A DNA stretch of 64,000 nt from Raffaelea ambrosiae (GCA_002778195.1 PCDI01000002.1:2476859-2540858), one strand, 5' to 3'. Positions 34,594 through 46,723 are shown, numbered from the stretch's first letter. A program made the numbers and translations. Notes: a model not told the origin generated them from the sequence alone.

Positions 34594-36140
34594 TGAGAAA
34601 GGGGGGGGGTGTATGTACACCTGAAGGGGGGGGTGCGTGAAGTGGATCATGAACGGGGGGGGAGGGGAGGGGCATCATTGCTACAGCAGCTATGGAAGGG
34701 TCAAACGGGCGTATGTATGTCTGAAAAGAAAAGAAAAAAGAAACAAAGACACAGCCGAGTGCACAAATGTGAGACAGCTGGTGCAAAACGAGAAGAGAAG
34801 TGATCCGCAAGCAGGTAGGCCCGGTCGAGATGCGCTCCAGGAGTGATGCAACGCTGAGTCAAGGCTCCATTGGCGGAGGAGCTATGTATGGGACACCAGG
34901 TCGACAGACAAGAGCACCAACGAGGGCGAGAGCAAAGCTCGTAATGCGACAATCGATGAACAGAGAAAGAAAAGGGGCCAAGACATACTGCATACTAGCA
35001 TAGTACACCGTCCAGGGACGATGGGGGCCCCGAAACAGTCTGGCGACGGCCGCATCGAAAAGAAAAGAGAAAGGCGACAAATGACATAATGGAACAGCAC
35101 TCTTGGGCAGCCGACAACTACTATGTAGACGTTTTCGTGCAGTGGCTAAAGCGTTGCTAAAAATGGCTTGGTTCCTGGTAATACGAGGATAGAAGGGGGA
35201 GGAACCATGATCTGCTTTTGTGGAGACTAATGCAGGCACCAGGGCTCGCGTTTTTTTTTTTCATTTTTTTTTTTTTTCCTTTCCGTTCCGGATACGGCAC
35301 AGCCATTGAACACGATTGAAACACAGAGACGATACTTTGTACACAGTGACCATCTCTACCGTGCACTGCAGTCAGATACGGCAACTGCATCTGGGCGCAG
35401 TGGCGTGGTTGTGGCCAGGGGGGGTGGTGCTGAGAGGTCGTTGTTGCTTTTCTTTTTCCTGGTTTGTACTCGTACTATGTAACTAGAGTTCTCTCTGGTT
35501 CTTTTTTTGGTTGCTTTTTGGCATTGTTGACTTGCATTGGCCGGCTGTTTGACTGAGCAAGGCAACGGGTCTGGACATATACCGTATACGCGTAAAAAGA
35601 AAAAGAAATAAAAAAATCCATGCTGTGGCCAGGGGGGGTATGATTCTAAACGAAGCTGTACTCGTACACACAAAACATGAGAAATGTCCGTCCAATATCC
35701 AAAATAGACAGGCCCCAAGGCATGCCAAACAAAGAACGCCCCTGTTTTAGTCGTATTGCCACCAACTCCGGACGGAAAAAAACAAGACAAACGAACAAAG
35801 ACGAATCAACAATGAAACAACAGACAATCAATCCTTCCCAAAATGCAGTGTCTCGATAACAAGAATGCCCACTCCAATGCTTTTTTGGTGGCCGTACCTG
35901 ATGCGTGAAAAAGGGAGAGATGGTGGGGGAGAAATAGCACATGAAAAAAAAAGGTGTCCAACAACAATTAGTGCGGTTGCCGAGCCGCCTCATCCCAGTT
36001 CGTATTAGGAAGAAATAGGAGAATGAAAGGGAAAAAAGCAAGGCGTGAAAAGAGATGGAAACCAAAAAAAATGACTGAAAAAATGACTGAAAGACTGAAG
36101 AAAAGGGAACGGCCACTCGGCCAGTCATAAACATTAAAAA
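34594..36140. other. Intergenic between converging PDX3 and cyclin genes
   Basis: 1.5 kb with poly-T/A runs and G-runs near 34605-34665. It contains two exact TACTATGTA motifs (35119, 35473) and one half of a 13-bp match (34999-35011) shared with 48314-48326. No gene is supported. Confidence 0.55.
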
Positions 36141-37585
36141 TTAAAAGCCCGACCGTGTGGACTGGTGGTGCCGTCGCGTCGTCTTGTGGTCGTCGCCGGT
36201 CTGGTAGTATTCGTGCTCGTCGTGCTCGGCCGTCTCCGGCGCATATGGCTGCTGCTGCTGCTGCTGCTGCCGGATCTGCTGCAGCAGGGGATCCACCACC
36301 CATTCCTCCGGTGGCGTCAGGGTCAGGTGCAGGCCGCCGAGGCCGGCCGTGGTCGTCGACGGGGCACGGGTAGGGGCGGCCGTGGTCGTGGTGGCACTCG
36401 GATGGCTTGCCGTCCTCGGCGTGGTGGCCGCCATGGATGGGTGTGCGGTCGCGCGCCTCGTGGCTGCATGCATCCACGTGGTGTTGGTGGCATGGTGGGT
36501 GCCCGGGACGGCCGCCGCCGCCGCCGCCGCCGCTGTCGCCGCCGCCACCACTCTCTTGGTCTCCTGCGCGCGCAGGGCATTGGTCCCGGCACGCTGCATG
36601 TCGGCCCGCGCGTCCGCCAGCACGTCGTCGTCCATCAGCGGCAGGATGCGGTAGTTGAGGCTCTTCATCATGCAGCGCTCCGTGGCCGCCAGTTGCGCCC
36701 CCGTCCACAGAGGCGTCGACGAGGACGACCCAGCCGCCGGCACGCCCCAGGCCAGGCAGTACGCCTCGGCCGGCTGCTGGCTGACGTAGCCGTCCTCGGT
36801 GAACTTGGCGGCAATCACGAGCGCGGCCAGGATGATCAGCTCGGGCGAGACGGCGTCGATGTGGAGGGGCGACGACGCGTGGGCGGGCATCGTGGACGGC
36901 GGCGGCGGCGGGGACGACGACGACGATGACGACGACGACGACGACGACCACAGCGGCATGGTGTGCCGCTTGCCCAGCCCACCCCGGGTGACCTGGTCGC
37001 CCAGCGGACAGGTGAGGCGCCACGTGCGGGAGAAGCGGACGTCGAGCGAGTCGAGGATGCAGACGGCGAGGGCAATGGTGTCGAGGGGCAGCTGGGCGCG
37101 GGTGAGCATGGCCTGCACGAGGGGGACGGACGGCGCGGCCAGGGAGGCCGAGGGAGGCAGCATATTGACGAGGTGGATGGCCGGGCCTGTGGATGGTGTT
37201 AGCACTCGAATCTCGTCGAAGCAGCTAGGGAGAAGGGGAGGAGGGGGAGGGGGGGGCAGATGCGGATGCAGATGCAGAAAGCCTCACCTAGTAGAGTCGT
37301 CTCGAGAGTCTCGTCGTGGCCGAGCTGGGGACTCTGCAGAGCCGACGAGTTGCGGCTACTCGGAGGCGGCGTGGGCAGGTTGGAGAGCGGGTGGTAGGTG
37401 GAGGCAAAGAGGTAGTCGTCGAGCTCGTCGTCGAGTTCGTTGTCGGGGAAGTCGTCGTGCGGGAGGTGTGGTTGATGGCTGTGCTTGCCGCTGTTGCTGC
37501 TGCTGCTGTTGCTGCTGCTGCTGTTGTTGCTGCTGTTGCTGGTCGGCTCGACCGGGCCCGGCAGGAAGAACGGATCCATGGCCAT
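36141..37585 (-). CDS. Cyclin, probable Pho85/PCL-type
   Basis: Two exons, 37585-37288 and 37186-36141, joined in phase 1 over a 101-bp intron, give 447 residues. The N-terminus is low complexity (Asn/Ser repeats, then His/Asp-rich). The cyclin box is split by a Ser12-Pro5 insertion: a first part contains LTRAQLPLDTIALAVCILDSL and WRLTCPLGDQ, and a second part contains SPELIILAALVIAAKFTEDG, then LAATERCMMKSLNYRILPL. These blocks match PCL1/2-like cyclins that activate Pho85-type kinases at G1/S or in nutrient signalling. The C-terminal third is Ala/Thr-rich with a Gln7 run. The in-frame acidic or Ser runs come from trinucleotide repeats. The exact cyclin subtype is uncertain. Confidence 0.78.
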
Positions 37586-38735
37586 GGCAAAGTGCGCGCT
37601 GACGAGCGTGAAGGTGTGCGGAAGACGTGAGGACACGAAATGAGACACGCCAAAAAAAAAAAAGAGTGCGAGTGTCGAATGGTGGTCGTGGCCGGGCTTT
37701 TTGTAGTAGCAGGCGTTCTGTGGTGTGTGTATGTATGTATGTATGTATACAACGCTATATTATACGAGTCGAGCCTACCAGATGGCAGAAACACAGAAAA
37801 AACGGCAAGCCAGACCACTCATTCTTTGGCGGGAAATTGGGAGGGGAGGGCGGGCAATTTGTTGGTTTTTCTTTGTTCTGTGGTCTCGTGTGGTCTTGTG
37901 CGATCTTGTGCTGTTTGTTCGACTGTGCAATTTGGCAATTGGCCCTCTTTGTTGTGTGTGTTTTGTGTGTTCCGGGAGAACCAGGCCAACTCGTTTCTTT
38001 GGAAGTCGGTCTTTTATGGATTCCGCGCGCCGTCTAGAATAATCTGTCCCTTTTGGGGGGGAGGGGGCCTTTTGGGAAATACGAGCACGCGACTAGAGCG
38101 GTGAGAGAGAGAAGGCCTCGGCGGTGATGTCACTCGAAAAGTATGGAGACTTTTGGGCAGGACCAAGTGACTAGCCAAAGGGGGGGCTTCCGTGGTTGGG
38201 CAGGGCCAGGAACGGGAACCACAAAAAGACAGGAATCTTGCCGGGAAAATGAGGAGAAGAGGCCGTCTTGGTCAAGACCAAAAACAAGTTTAAGAGGGTG
38301 GGAGAAGGAGAATAGAGAAGAGTGCGAGTGGAAAGGGGGGGGGGGGGAGGAAGACGGAGAGTTTTGTACACAATATATATTTGTATATGGGTAGTGATCC
38401 TTTGTGGGTTATGCAGACGCATGGAGCAACATGGCAAGAGGAGAAGAAGGAAAACCAAGAAAAAAGAAGCAGTAATAGGACAGGGAAGAGGTCTATATAA
38501 AAAAACAATATACAAGGCAAAGTACAGCAACACAATACATAAAAAAAGGTTCAAGCACCAGTAGCTAGTGACCTGCACCACACCACACCGTATATTGGTC
38601 TAGTCCGTCTGGTCTATGCGAGCATATTTGCGTGCGCCTGGGAGTATTGCGTGAGCAGGCACTAACACGGATGTACCGTGTGTTTGCGGCGGTGGTGGTC
38701 TTGGAGAGGGTGGGCCAGGGGGTGTGTGGATGAGG

Positions 38736-38807
38736 GGGACTGGGACTGGGACTGGGACTGGGACTGGGACTGGGACTGGGACTGGGACTGGGACTGGGAC
38801 TGGGACT
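38736..38807. repeat. Minisatellite (GGGACT)12
   Basis: Twelve exact copies of the 6-bp unit GGGACT span 72 bp, followed by a degenerate AGGACCTGGGACC flank. The strand asymmetry (all G on plus) is noteworthy. It is not the fungal telomere unit TTAGGG. Confidence 0.95.
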
Positions 38808-39092
38808 AGGACCTGGGACCCGAGCAGGGCACTAGGGAAAGGGGGGCGTGTGGGTGGGGAGGGGGAGTGCGGACGAGAGACAAGAGAAGGGAAAAAGGAA
38901 AAGGAAGAAAGTGGAAAGACGTAGGACGACATGGGAAGACTTGGGAAGTGATGGGAAGACTTGGACGGAGTTGGTTTGTTCTTTCTGCAATGGGGGAGGA
39001 ATGGCTGGATCGATAGACCGGATTTGGGCCAAGACGATGGGAATTGGCATAGGATCCCTGGGGCTGAGAAAGAACATTGAGAACGGGATGGT

Positions 39093-39180
39093 GTCGGGCT
39101 GTCGGGCTGTCGGGCTGTTTGGCTGGTTGGCTGTTTGGCTGGCTGTTTGGCTGTTTGCGGCTTGGCTGTCTAACTGGCTG
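39093..39180. repeat. Imperfect GGCTGTTT/GGCTGTCG repeat
   Basis: Repeated units of about 8 bp (TGTCGGGC, then GGCTGTTT and GGCTGGTT variants) run for about 90 bp in the non-coding stretch. Confidence 0.8.
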
Positions 39181-39590
39181 CCAGGGCTGTCTTACAGAGA
39201 AGGCCGGGCTGGGAATGGCCTGTGCCGGGTCTAGAGTCTAGAGCTGCCCTGCCCTGCAGATCAGGTGAGATGGATGGCCTTGCTTTGTGTCTGCGTTCGT
39301 CTACGGCATTGGTGTGTGTGCAGCAAAGGGGCCCGGCCAAGGAACACGGAGCGGCCACCAGTCGAGGAAAGGGGAAAGCTACACACTAGTGCAGAGCCCC
39401 CCCAAAAGGCGCCTCGTTCTGCGGCTGATCTTGGGGCCACGGTGTATTTTTGCTATGGAGTGTTGGAGAGGCTGTGTCCGCCGGCGCTAGGCTCGGGGGC
39501 TCGGGGCTCGGGCGCAAAGAGAGGGGAGATGGAAGCAAAGGTCGAAAAGGCAGGAAAGCGAGAGCGAAGGCAGAGAAGACAATGACAACC

Positions 39591-39654
39591 GCAATGTGCA
39601 ACAATGTGCGAAATGTGCAGCAATGTGCAACAATGTGCAAAAATGTGCAAAAAT
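39591..39654. repeat. 10-bp tandem repeat with AATGTGC core
   Basis: Six consecutive units of about 10 bp contain the core AATGTGC with A/C-rich spacers, ending before a TCG. Non-coding. Confidence 0.85.
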
Positions 39655-40870
39655 CGTTTCGACGCGAAGGGTCCGCTTGGGCAGCCTCGGAGCCCGAAAA
39701 GCCAAGGTAGCAAGTGATTTTTTGGTGTTGCTTGCTTTTATTTATTTTTTTATTGTAATTTTTGATTTATTTTTTGTTATTTTTTGTTATTTTTTTCCTT
39801 TCTATTTCTGTTCGTACTTTTTCTTCCAATTTTTATACTGGGTACCGGGACTTTGTTCTGGGACTTTCTTAGACATCCCTTTTCGGCGGTAAGGGAGACA
39901 GGGGGCTGGAACAGTGAGAACATACTATGTAACTAGAGAAGAGAACAACCCTCGCACCACAACACAACCATAACACCATGGAAAGGCCAAGGAATTAGAC
40001 TTATCGAAACAACAACGCTCTCCTGCTAGAGACTCTCGTGTTGACCAAGAGTGTCTCGGGATGGCTCGTCCGGCTAGGAGAATTGCGACGAGGAACAAAA
40101 GAACGATGCAAGACTGGTGGGAATCCAGAAAAAAAAAGGCTCTGTGCCAGGGAGAAAGAAAATCACAAAATCAATACGAGGCAAAAGTTGAAAGTCAACC
40201 GCAAGCATAAAAAGGCTGCCCGGAATGTCGGGAAGCATTCGGGTCTGGCAAAGTCGAACAGTCCGTAATTTTTTTTTCTGTTCTCGCGGCTACTAGCTCG
40301 GCGTTGGAACGACCAGTTTTTGTTCCCTCGGACAACTGTCTGTCCATTCTCAGCGTTTCGCGACAGCTGAAAAGATCAAAAAACGGCAAGGCGTTGTCGA
40401 CTAACGCGGACTGCGGGTGTTTGGGGTTGCAAACTAGCAAGTAAGGCTTTGCAGCGCAGCACCATTGCTGCAACTGTCTGTGCCTCCTTGTCATACATAG
40501 TGCAGACTGCTTCTGTTCTGTCCAACACCCAACCGAAAGAGAAAGAGAATAGTAAAAAAACCTTGTCAACGGCGTACTTTGGGCCCCGCCACCCATTCCC
40601 AGCGGGTGTTCTGCCGCTGTATGAGCGCCTAAACGGGACATACCCTGTGGCTACCAAGTCGTTCTTGAGACCCTGTATTTTTCGGGGTGCGTTCCGGGGC
40701 TTCTTGTGGAGGCTCTTGAGGGTCGAGGGCCGGGGGTTCAGGGCCCTCGGGTTTCTGGGGCCTCGAGTCTCTGGGTCAGCCCGTTGCGAGGCAATATTCC
40801 TCCTGGGTTGTTGGCTCAAAGCGGCAATAATCATCAAGTAAGCCCACGCCATTGGCGATCCGAAACAAAG

Positions 40871-40930
40871 GGACGAGCTGGCACGAGCTGGCACGAGCTG
40901 GCACGAGCGGACACGAGCGGACACGAGCTG
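40871..40930. repeat. 10-bp tandem repeat GCACGAGCTG, six copies
   Basis: Six units in exact 10-bp register, with small changes (GGACGAGCTG, GCACGAGCGG, ACACGAGCGG). Non-coding. Confidence 0.88.
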
Positions 40931-41525
40931 GGACAAGGCGGACCGGTCGACGGAGTAATCAGCCAGACACCAGATGAACAGCCCTCCGAAACACCAAAAA
41001 AATGGCGCCAAACCCGCACCAGCGGCGGAAAATGTGATTAGCCAGGGGCTTCTTGGGCCAGGCCCATATCCAACTAGGGACATCTACGAGTAGGGACGCC
41101 TAGGGGGACACGAACAGCTAGAGAGGTCCTCGTCCGTCCATGACGTGAAAGGGGGGGTGGTTGGACGAGTCTGTCTAGTTCGGATGGGCAGCTGTCTTGC
41201 GATTTTGGTTCCTGGCAGCTTGGAGATTCGCGGAGGCTCCTGGGCGGTTTGGGCGGTTTGAGAGCCTCACTAGGAGAAAACAAGAGAAATTGCCGGGCAC
41301 ACACTAACACTAGGCACACGGACACTGGGCGTACGCACATTCACCACTTTGCATAGTGTAGTAGGAGGATTGCATCCAAAATGGTTCCATCCACAGTTTC
41401 GGGACGCCAGCAATGGAGGCAAAAAGTGAGGGCGAAAAATATATATATTTAAAAAAAAAAGTCCGGGAAAGAGTGCACTTCACTGATCGTCAAGAAACTA
41501 AACAGGGCCACTTAAAGCCGCTTGG

Positions 41526-41556
<31 letters not shown>

Positions 41557-43332
41557 CACGTTTTTCCACGTTTTTCCACACGTTCCCACGCCTTTCCTCC
41601 CTTTTGGGGCACGTGCTCTTGCCGTGGTCGGGAGGCTCCCCGAAATTCCACGTTGATGAAGTCGAACAAGTGTGGAAGAGGGAGAGGGTAGGAGGGACAT
41701 GTTTTCTCGGGATGGAGCCCGTATTGCCATCCGAGGCTCTACCTGGTCTGTTCTGCCTGGCGCGGGCAAGTCCCAACAGCACCTCTTAGCTCTGGTCCTG
41801 TTTTGGCTCAGTTCCAATTACGCGAAACAAACGAATGGCCGGCCGACCGAAGCGACAACAGACTGGTCAGCAGACCTGGAGAAAGGGTGTGTTGCAGACG
41901 GCGTCCAGGAAAGCGCGGCCAGCGCAGCCCAAGCGAGAAGCACACAAAACGACTGGCGGGAAAAGGTAAATGCAAGAGACACGTTACAAGGCTGAAGTAT
42001 CTGCCGAGCCGTGTCCCAAGACACAGCATACATTTGCCCCGGAAGAAGTCAGCAAGGACCACGCAAGCCTCTCGTAGACGTTGGTCATCAGGAACAGACC
42101 CGGGCACAAACAAGGCGGGGAAAGCACAAAGCACAGCGCCATGGAGCGTGCGCAGACAGAGAGCCACGGCGCATTCCCCGGATGCAGCCAAAATAAATAG
42201 GCCCGGCAATATGGCGTAGATGAAGGCGGCAGCCCATTCCAGATTCGCATCCTCGCGCGCATCCCAAAGCGGCCGGACAATAGCAGGGCGTGTTAACCTG
42301 CTCAAACAAGAAGCGAACAGGGCGCGACAGCCTACAGTTGCAAGGTGTCAACAAGGAGAGCGCTGTTGCGGTCGAGACGACAAGACATGGAAGATGCCAT
42401 GGACGAGGTATGGGAGACACTGCGCCGACGTCTACTTCTGACGACTGGACGGGCCGTGCGGAGCATCCGCACACCTGCCTCGGCCTTCTCCTCGACCGGT
42501 TTCTATCTTTTCAGCTGGCCACTGTTCACACTTTCCTTGGTGGATGCCCTTCCCGGCGTTCTGCGGCAGCTGACTTCGGCCTGCCCTTTGGGGAGGGTAC
42601 ACCGTTTCCACAACATTCGATCTTGGGGCGTTCGTCTAGCCTCCAGTTCCGTGCCGGCCGCCGTTGCGTTGTGTCGGGCACGCCATGGAAGCGTCCAACT
42701 CTTTCGCTGTGTCCCACATGGTCGGCATACTGGAGCAGGAGAGCAAAAAAAAAAGGCTTCACGGCGTGCGCGTATCCACCCAACTAGATGGGTTTCTCTT
42801 TTTTGTGGTGCCCTCAGGTCCTGACTCGTTTTTTTTTTTCAAAGTGCCTGCATGCGATCCCTGCAGACATGGACACATCCACTTGCTCCCTACATGAATA
42901 CACGAAGCAAGTCTGTCTACACCCCGGACCTCCATGGCTCCAATGACATCAATGCCCTCAATGACCTCAATGTAAAGAGTACACGGCCATGTTGTGCTGC
43001 CTCCTATTGAATTTGGGTATCCCGAAAAGAAGAGAGAAAGAAAAGAGAAAAGAAAAGAAACAGAAAACAGAAAAACGAGCAATGCAAAGAAAAGTGCAGA
43101 CCCCCCCCCCAAGTACACGGTCGATCTCTCACACCCAGAGAGGAAGATCCCTCGCCGAAAAGACGCCACTCGGTTCAGTCCGTCCGGTTGATGATCTGCC
43201 TCAAGCCAGCACGTGCTCCCTCGGACATGTTCCCGTGCATCCTCCCATCTCTTGCGTCCCCCATCCATCTTTGTCCTTCTCTGGTTGGCCTCTTCTCCTT
43301 TTCTCTTCCTTCTTCTGTCCACACCCCTCCCC

Positions 43333-45411
43333 CTACTCCTCACGACTGACTTTGCTCGTCAGCGACTCCATGCTCGGCATGGGCGACACGCTAGCCACGC
43401 TGGCCACGCTGGCCACGCTGGCCACGGGCCCGACAGCCTTGCGCCGCACCACATTGAACCGTGCATAGTCGGCTGGTGGCATGGGCGGCGGCGGCGGTGG
43501 CGGTGCATACGCAGGCGGTGGCAGAACGGTGGGTGATGTGGCCGCCGTCGCCGGTGCCGTGATGGAGATGGTGGGCGACGCGGTCGACGCGGGCGACACG
43601 GTCGACACGGTGGCCCCTGGGCTCGCTGTCGAGCTCCGGGGGGGGGCCGCAAACCCGCCCGGCAAGCCAGTCGTCGATGCCTGGTCGGGCGAGGCATCGC
43701 TGGCCCCCGGGGTCGCCGGGCTGACTGTGTCGGCCGCGGGGGCGGTTGTCTCGGTTCTCGACGCCGCGGGAGATACCGTCCCCGGAGTTTCCTCCGTCTC
43801 CTCCGTCTCCTCCGTCTCCTTCGTCTCCCCCTCGGCCGGCTTGTCTTGGCGGGACGACACGTCCAGTCCCGCGGGCACCTCGGCCGGCAGCTCGGCCACA
43901 AACGATGCGGATGCGGCTGTTGTTGTCGCCGTCGCCGCCTCAAACTCGGCTTCGGGCCAGTCCTTGGGCGGCCGCAGCGCGTCTTCAATGTCGCGCCGCA
44001 CGACGCCGCCCGCGGAGGCGGCAGCCGGCAGCTCGGCGACAAACGCAGCGGCGCTGCCGCTGTCGGCCTCGACCGGTGTGCGGGCGAAGAAGCCCAGGTC
44101 GCCCTGGGCCTCGTAGACCCCGCCTCCGGCCAGGGACGAGGAAGGGCGACAAGGCAGTTCCGTGGTCGAAGACCATGGATGGATGGTGCCGCCGGCGCCG
44201 GCGCCGCCATAGCTGGGAAAGCCCACCCTCCCCATGCCGCCGCCTCCGCCTCCTCCTCCTCCATACAGACCGTACGGCGAGTAGTGACTCCCCCCTCCGT
44301 ACGTCGCGCCCGACGAGGACGTCAACGTTCCGCGCGGACTCGGGGCACGTGCCGCCCCTGACAGGCTGCTGCCACCTCCAAACAGCGCACCCAGCCCTGT
44401 GGCGGGTGTCGTCGTCGGCGGCGAAGCAAAGGAGGAGTCCGTGCTGCTCCGCGGCAAGTGCGGCGCCACGGTGACGCGTGGCTGGTACGAGGTGTAGGCG
44501 CCAAACGACGTGCCGATGCTGCTGGCGGCGGTCCTGTTGAAGCTGCTGCTGCTGCTCTCCCCCCCACCGCCGCCGCCACTGCCCGGTGGCACCGGCGTCG
44601 TCGGGCCACCCAGGACAGAGCGCAGCAGGCCAATGTTCTCAAAGGTGGTCCTCGTACTCGAGAAGGCAGATGGCGACGACGACGACGACGACGACAGCGT
44701 GGATGCGGATGCGGTGCCCCGCAGCTGGTACTGCGGCGGCGGTGTGTGTCCGTACGCGGGGGGCGGTGTTGGCTGTGCCTGTCGTCCTGGGTGGTCACCG
44801 CCTCCTGCGCCGCCTCCTAGGGATGACGGCGACGGCACCCCCCCGAGCTCGACGCGGCCGGCCATGGCCAGCCGCGGCTGCGTGGTGGCCTGGGCAAAGT
44901 ACGTCTGCAGATGACGGATCTCGTGGACGACGGCGGCGTGGTGGGCCTGGAGCGGCTCGCACAGGCCGCCCAGGACGTCGGCGTCCACCGCGGTCATGAC
45001 CACCGCGCGTCGCGGCCGGGGGGGGGCTTTCTTTCCCTCCTCCCCCTCCTCGTTCTCTCCCCTCTCTACGGGCCGACACCGGGCGTCGAGGATCAGCTCC
45101 AGCTCCAGCAAGCTGTTGCTCGCGTCCCGGACGGCCAGCTCAATGTCGGGCCACCGGCGCTGCTGCTGGCGCCAGCGGATGCGCCCCGGGTCGGCCTGTT
45201 CGGACGGCCGGGACATGCCGCGCGGGCGGGCGGCGCCGCGCTCGTGCTCCTGCAGCAGCTCGACCAGGTAGCGGCTGTCGCGGAAGAGGAGGGTGGCCAG
45301 CTCCATGCACCGGCGCACATGGGGGGGCACGTTGCGGGCCTTGGCGAGCCAGAGGGCGGTGGTGACGACCTTGGCCCGGTCCTGGAGACCGGCCATGAGG
45401 TGGTCGGACAT
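43333..45411 (-). CDS. Low-complexity protein of unknown function, 692 residues
   Basis: Single open frame; the ATG at 45411 is chosen because upstream sequence is leader-like (poly-T, Pro/Ser codons). Residues 1-190 look helical, with segments such as RRCMELATLLFRDSRYLVELL and a later HHAAVVHEIRHLQTYFAQAT. The rest is disordered: Pro/Gly/Ser-rich with PPPAYGHTPPPQY, then FVAELPA written twice (separated by about 50 residues), a KETEETEETEE tract, and close to the end PPPPPPPMPP and a (VAS)4 run. Prolines near PPAY could be WW-domain targets. No signal peptide or membrane helix. I do not recognise the family. Confidence 0.72.
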   Translation of the reverse strand: MSDHLMAGLQDRAKVVTTALWLAKARNVPPHVRRCMELATLLFRDSRYLVELLQEHERGAARPRGMSRPSEQADPGRIRWRQQQRRWPDIELAVRDASNSLLELELILDARCRPVERGENEEGEEGKKAPPRPRRAVVMTAVDADVLGGLCEPLQAHHAAVVHEIRHLQTYFAQATTQPRLAMAGRVELGGVPSPSSLGGGAGGGDHPGRQAQPTPPPAYGHTPPPQYQLRGTASASTLSSSSSSSPSAFSSTRTTFENIGLLRSVLGGPTTPVPPGSGGGGGGESSSSSFNRTAASSIGTSFGAYTSYQPRVTVAPHLPRSSTDSSFASPPTTTPATGLGALFGGGSSLSGAARAPSPRGTLTSSSGATYGGGSHYSPYGLYGGGGGGGGGMGRVGFPSYGGAGAGGTIHPWSSTTELPCRPSSSLAGGGVYEAQGDLGFFARTPVEADSGSAAAFVAELPAAASAGGVVRRDIEDALRPPKDWPEAEFEAATATTTAASASFVAELPAEVPAGLDVSSRQDKPAEGETKETEETEETEETPGTVSPAASRTETTAPAADTVSPATPGASDASPDQASTTGLPGGFAAPPRSSTASPGATVSTVSPASTASPTISITAPATAATSPTVLPPPAYAPPPPPPPMPPADYARFNVVRRKAVGPVASVASVASVASVSPMPSMESLTSKVSREE

Positions 45412-45839
45412 GGTTGTTTGGTGTAGGGCGTTGCAAGGAACTACCGAGACACGACCGAGACACGACCGAGTCGGGAACGAGCAGTTGGGGCCAAGACATC
45501 GGCCGGACACCCTCCCCACGTCTCTCCAGGGCCGATGAGGGGATGGGGGGCGTGCATGGGCTGCATTGGCCGAGGGGAGCAAGGGAAACAATCTCGTATG
45601 GACGCCAAGAGGGGCGCGAGAGAGAGAGAAAGCGTTGGTCAGGTGTCGGGTGCGGTGTTGGTGGGGGGGGGAAAAACGGGTTAGGCTCGGATGCGGCTCT
45701 GGATGGATGTCATATTTGAACAGAGAAAGAAACGAGAAAAAGAAGCTTTTTGTTCCGACACCACGGGGCGCATGTGTTCCCCAGTGGCTCTCGCGGGGGC
45801 GGTAAGGCTGAGAAGTCAACGAAGGGCGGCTGAGTAGAG

Positions 45840-45876
<37 letters not shown>

Positions 45877-46723
45877 AGCTGGGAAACTAAAGGAAAAGAG
45901 ATTCGGTCAAGCGAGGGAAGAGAGAGGGGAAAAGAAGACCAGCATCGAACAAAAATAGGATGGACTGGAGGGGGACGGGACGGCCAACGAACGAGAGGAG
46001 AGCAAAACAAGAAAGTGGGTAATAGAGGAAGGCTGTGTGGAGGAGATTGGAGGAGAGAAGTGTAAAAGTGTGGAAATGGAGAGGAAACTGGGAAGTTGTG
46101 GCACGGCAAGACAGGCCTAGACCAGACAAGGATCATGGACTGCGGTCGTCTGACAGCTCGCCTGTCGCGGACTGAAAGGGTGTTTGATTGCAGCTTTTTG
46201 ATTGATTGTTTCCATTGCGTGTGTCAGGCATCGAGGGGTTTCTTTTTCTTTTTCTTTTCTTTTCTTTTCTATTCTTTTCTTTTCTTTTTCCCCTTTCTTT
46301 TCGGTCCTTTGGTTGCGACAATTCGTCGACGTCCATCTGTCCGTGTCTCATCGCCTTGTCCTGGTCGGTAAGCCAATCTGGTCATGCAGGCCGTTTGTTG
46401 GTCCTTGGCAGAGGGTGGACACTGCAAGTTGCTTGCTTACTGGGTGGAGCCGGGCGTAGGATTTGGAGACGGGGGGGTTTATCATGTCGTGTGGCAGGGG
46501 TTGCGTGGGCAGTGTCGACGATCGACCAATTTGGCTGGCTGGCGAGGTGATTCGTGAAAAGAAAAGGTGCACTGTTTTGGTCCATTCTGCGGTTTGCATT
46601 TTGCGGTTTATATCGTGTCTGAGGCTCCTTGACCAAACATCGTGAGAATTGTGAAGAGCAAAGACATCAAAACTGTAAACGTATACGAGATCAGCCTCCC
46701 ACCGGACATCCCCCACAATGTCC
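45412..46723. other. Intergenic between two minus-strand genes
   Basis: 1.3 kb containing a (GT)15 microsatellite at 45843-45872 and a long C/T tract near 46238-46292. It should hold the promoter of the 692-residue gene and the terminator of the 322-residue gene. No gene is supported. Confidence 0.55.
45843..45872. repeat. (GT)15 microsatellite
   Basis: A pure GT dinucleotide run of about 30 bp in intergenic DNA, in the 5' region of the 692-residue gene. Confidence 0.9.

Larger units (their letters stand above)
37586..43332. other. 5.7-kb gene-free, repeat-rich stretch
   Basis: The largest gap in the window. It holds several short tandem repeats (39093-39180, 39591-39654, 40871-40930 and the (GGGACT)12 array), poly-G/poly-A runs and one TACTATGTA motif at 39923. 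No frame carries recognisable domains. Translations of the repeats give simple TG/VP-type patterns. A candidate frame from an ATG near 42388 (about 145 codons) has no clear homology signal. Confidence 0.55.

Noticed and set aside
33387..34810. Long minus-strand frames opposite PDX3
   Set aside because: They run through the PDX3 exon in other frames and are Pro/Arg-rich shadows.
38736..38807. Telomere-like repeat
   Set aside because: The unit is GGGACT, not TTAGGG, and the array is internal with genes on both sides.
42345..42824. Plus-strand frame with MEDAMDEVWETLRRRL start
   Set aside because: Starts plausibly but turns into a Ser/Arg-rich random-looking sequence; no motif and no intron signals that improve it.
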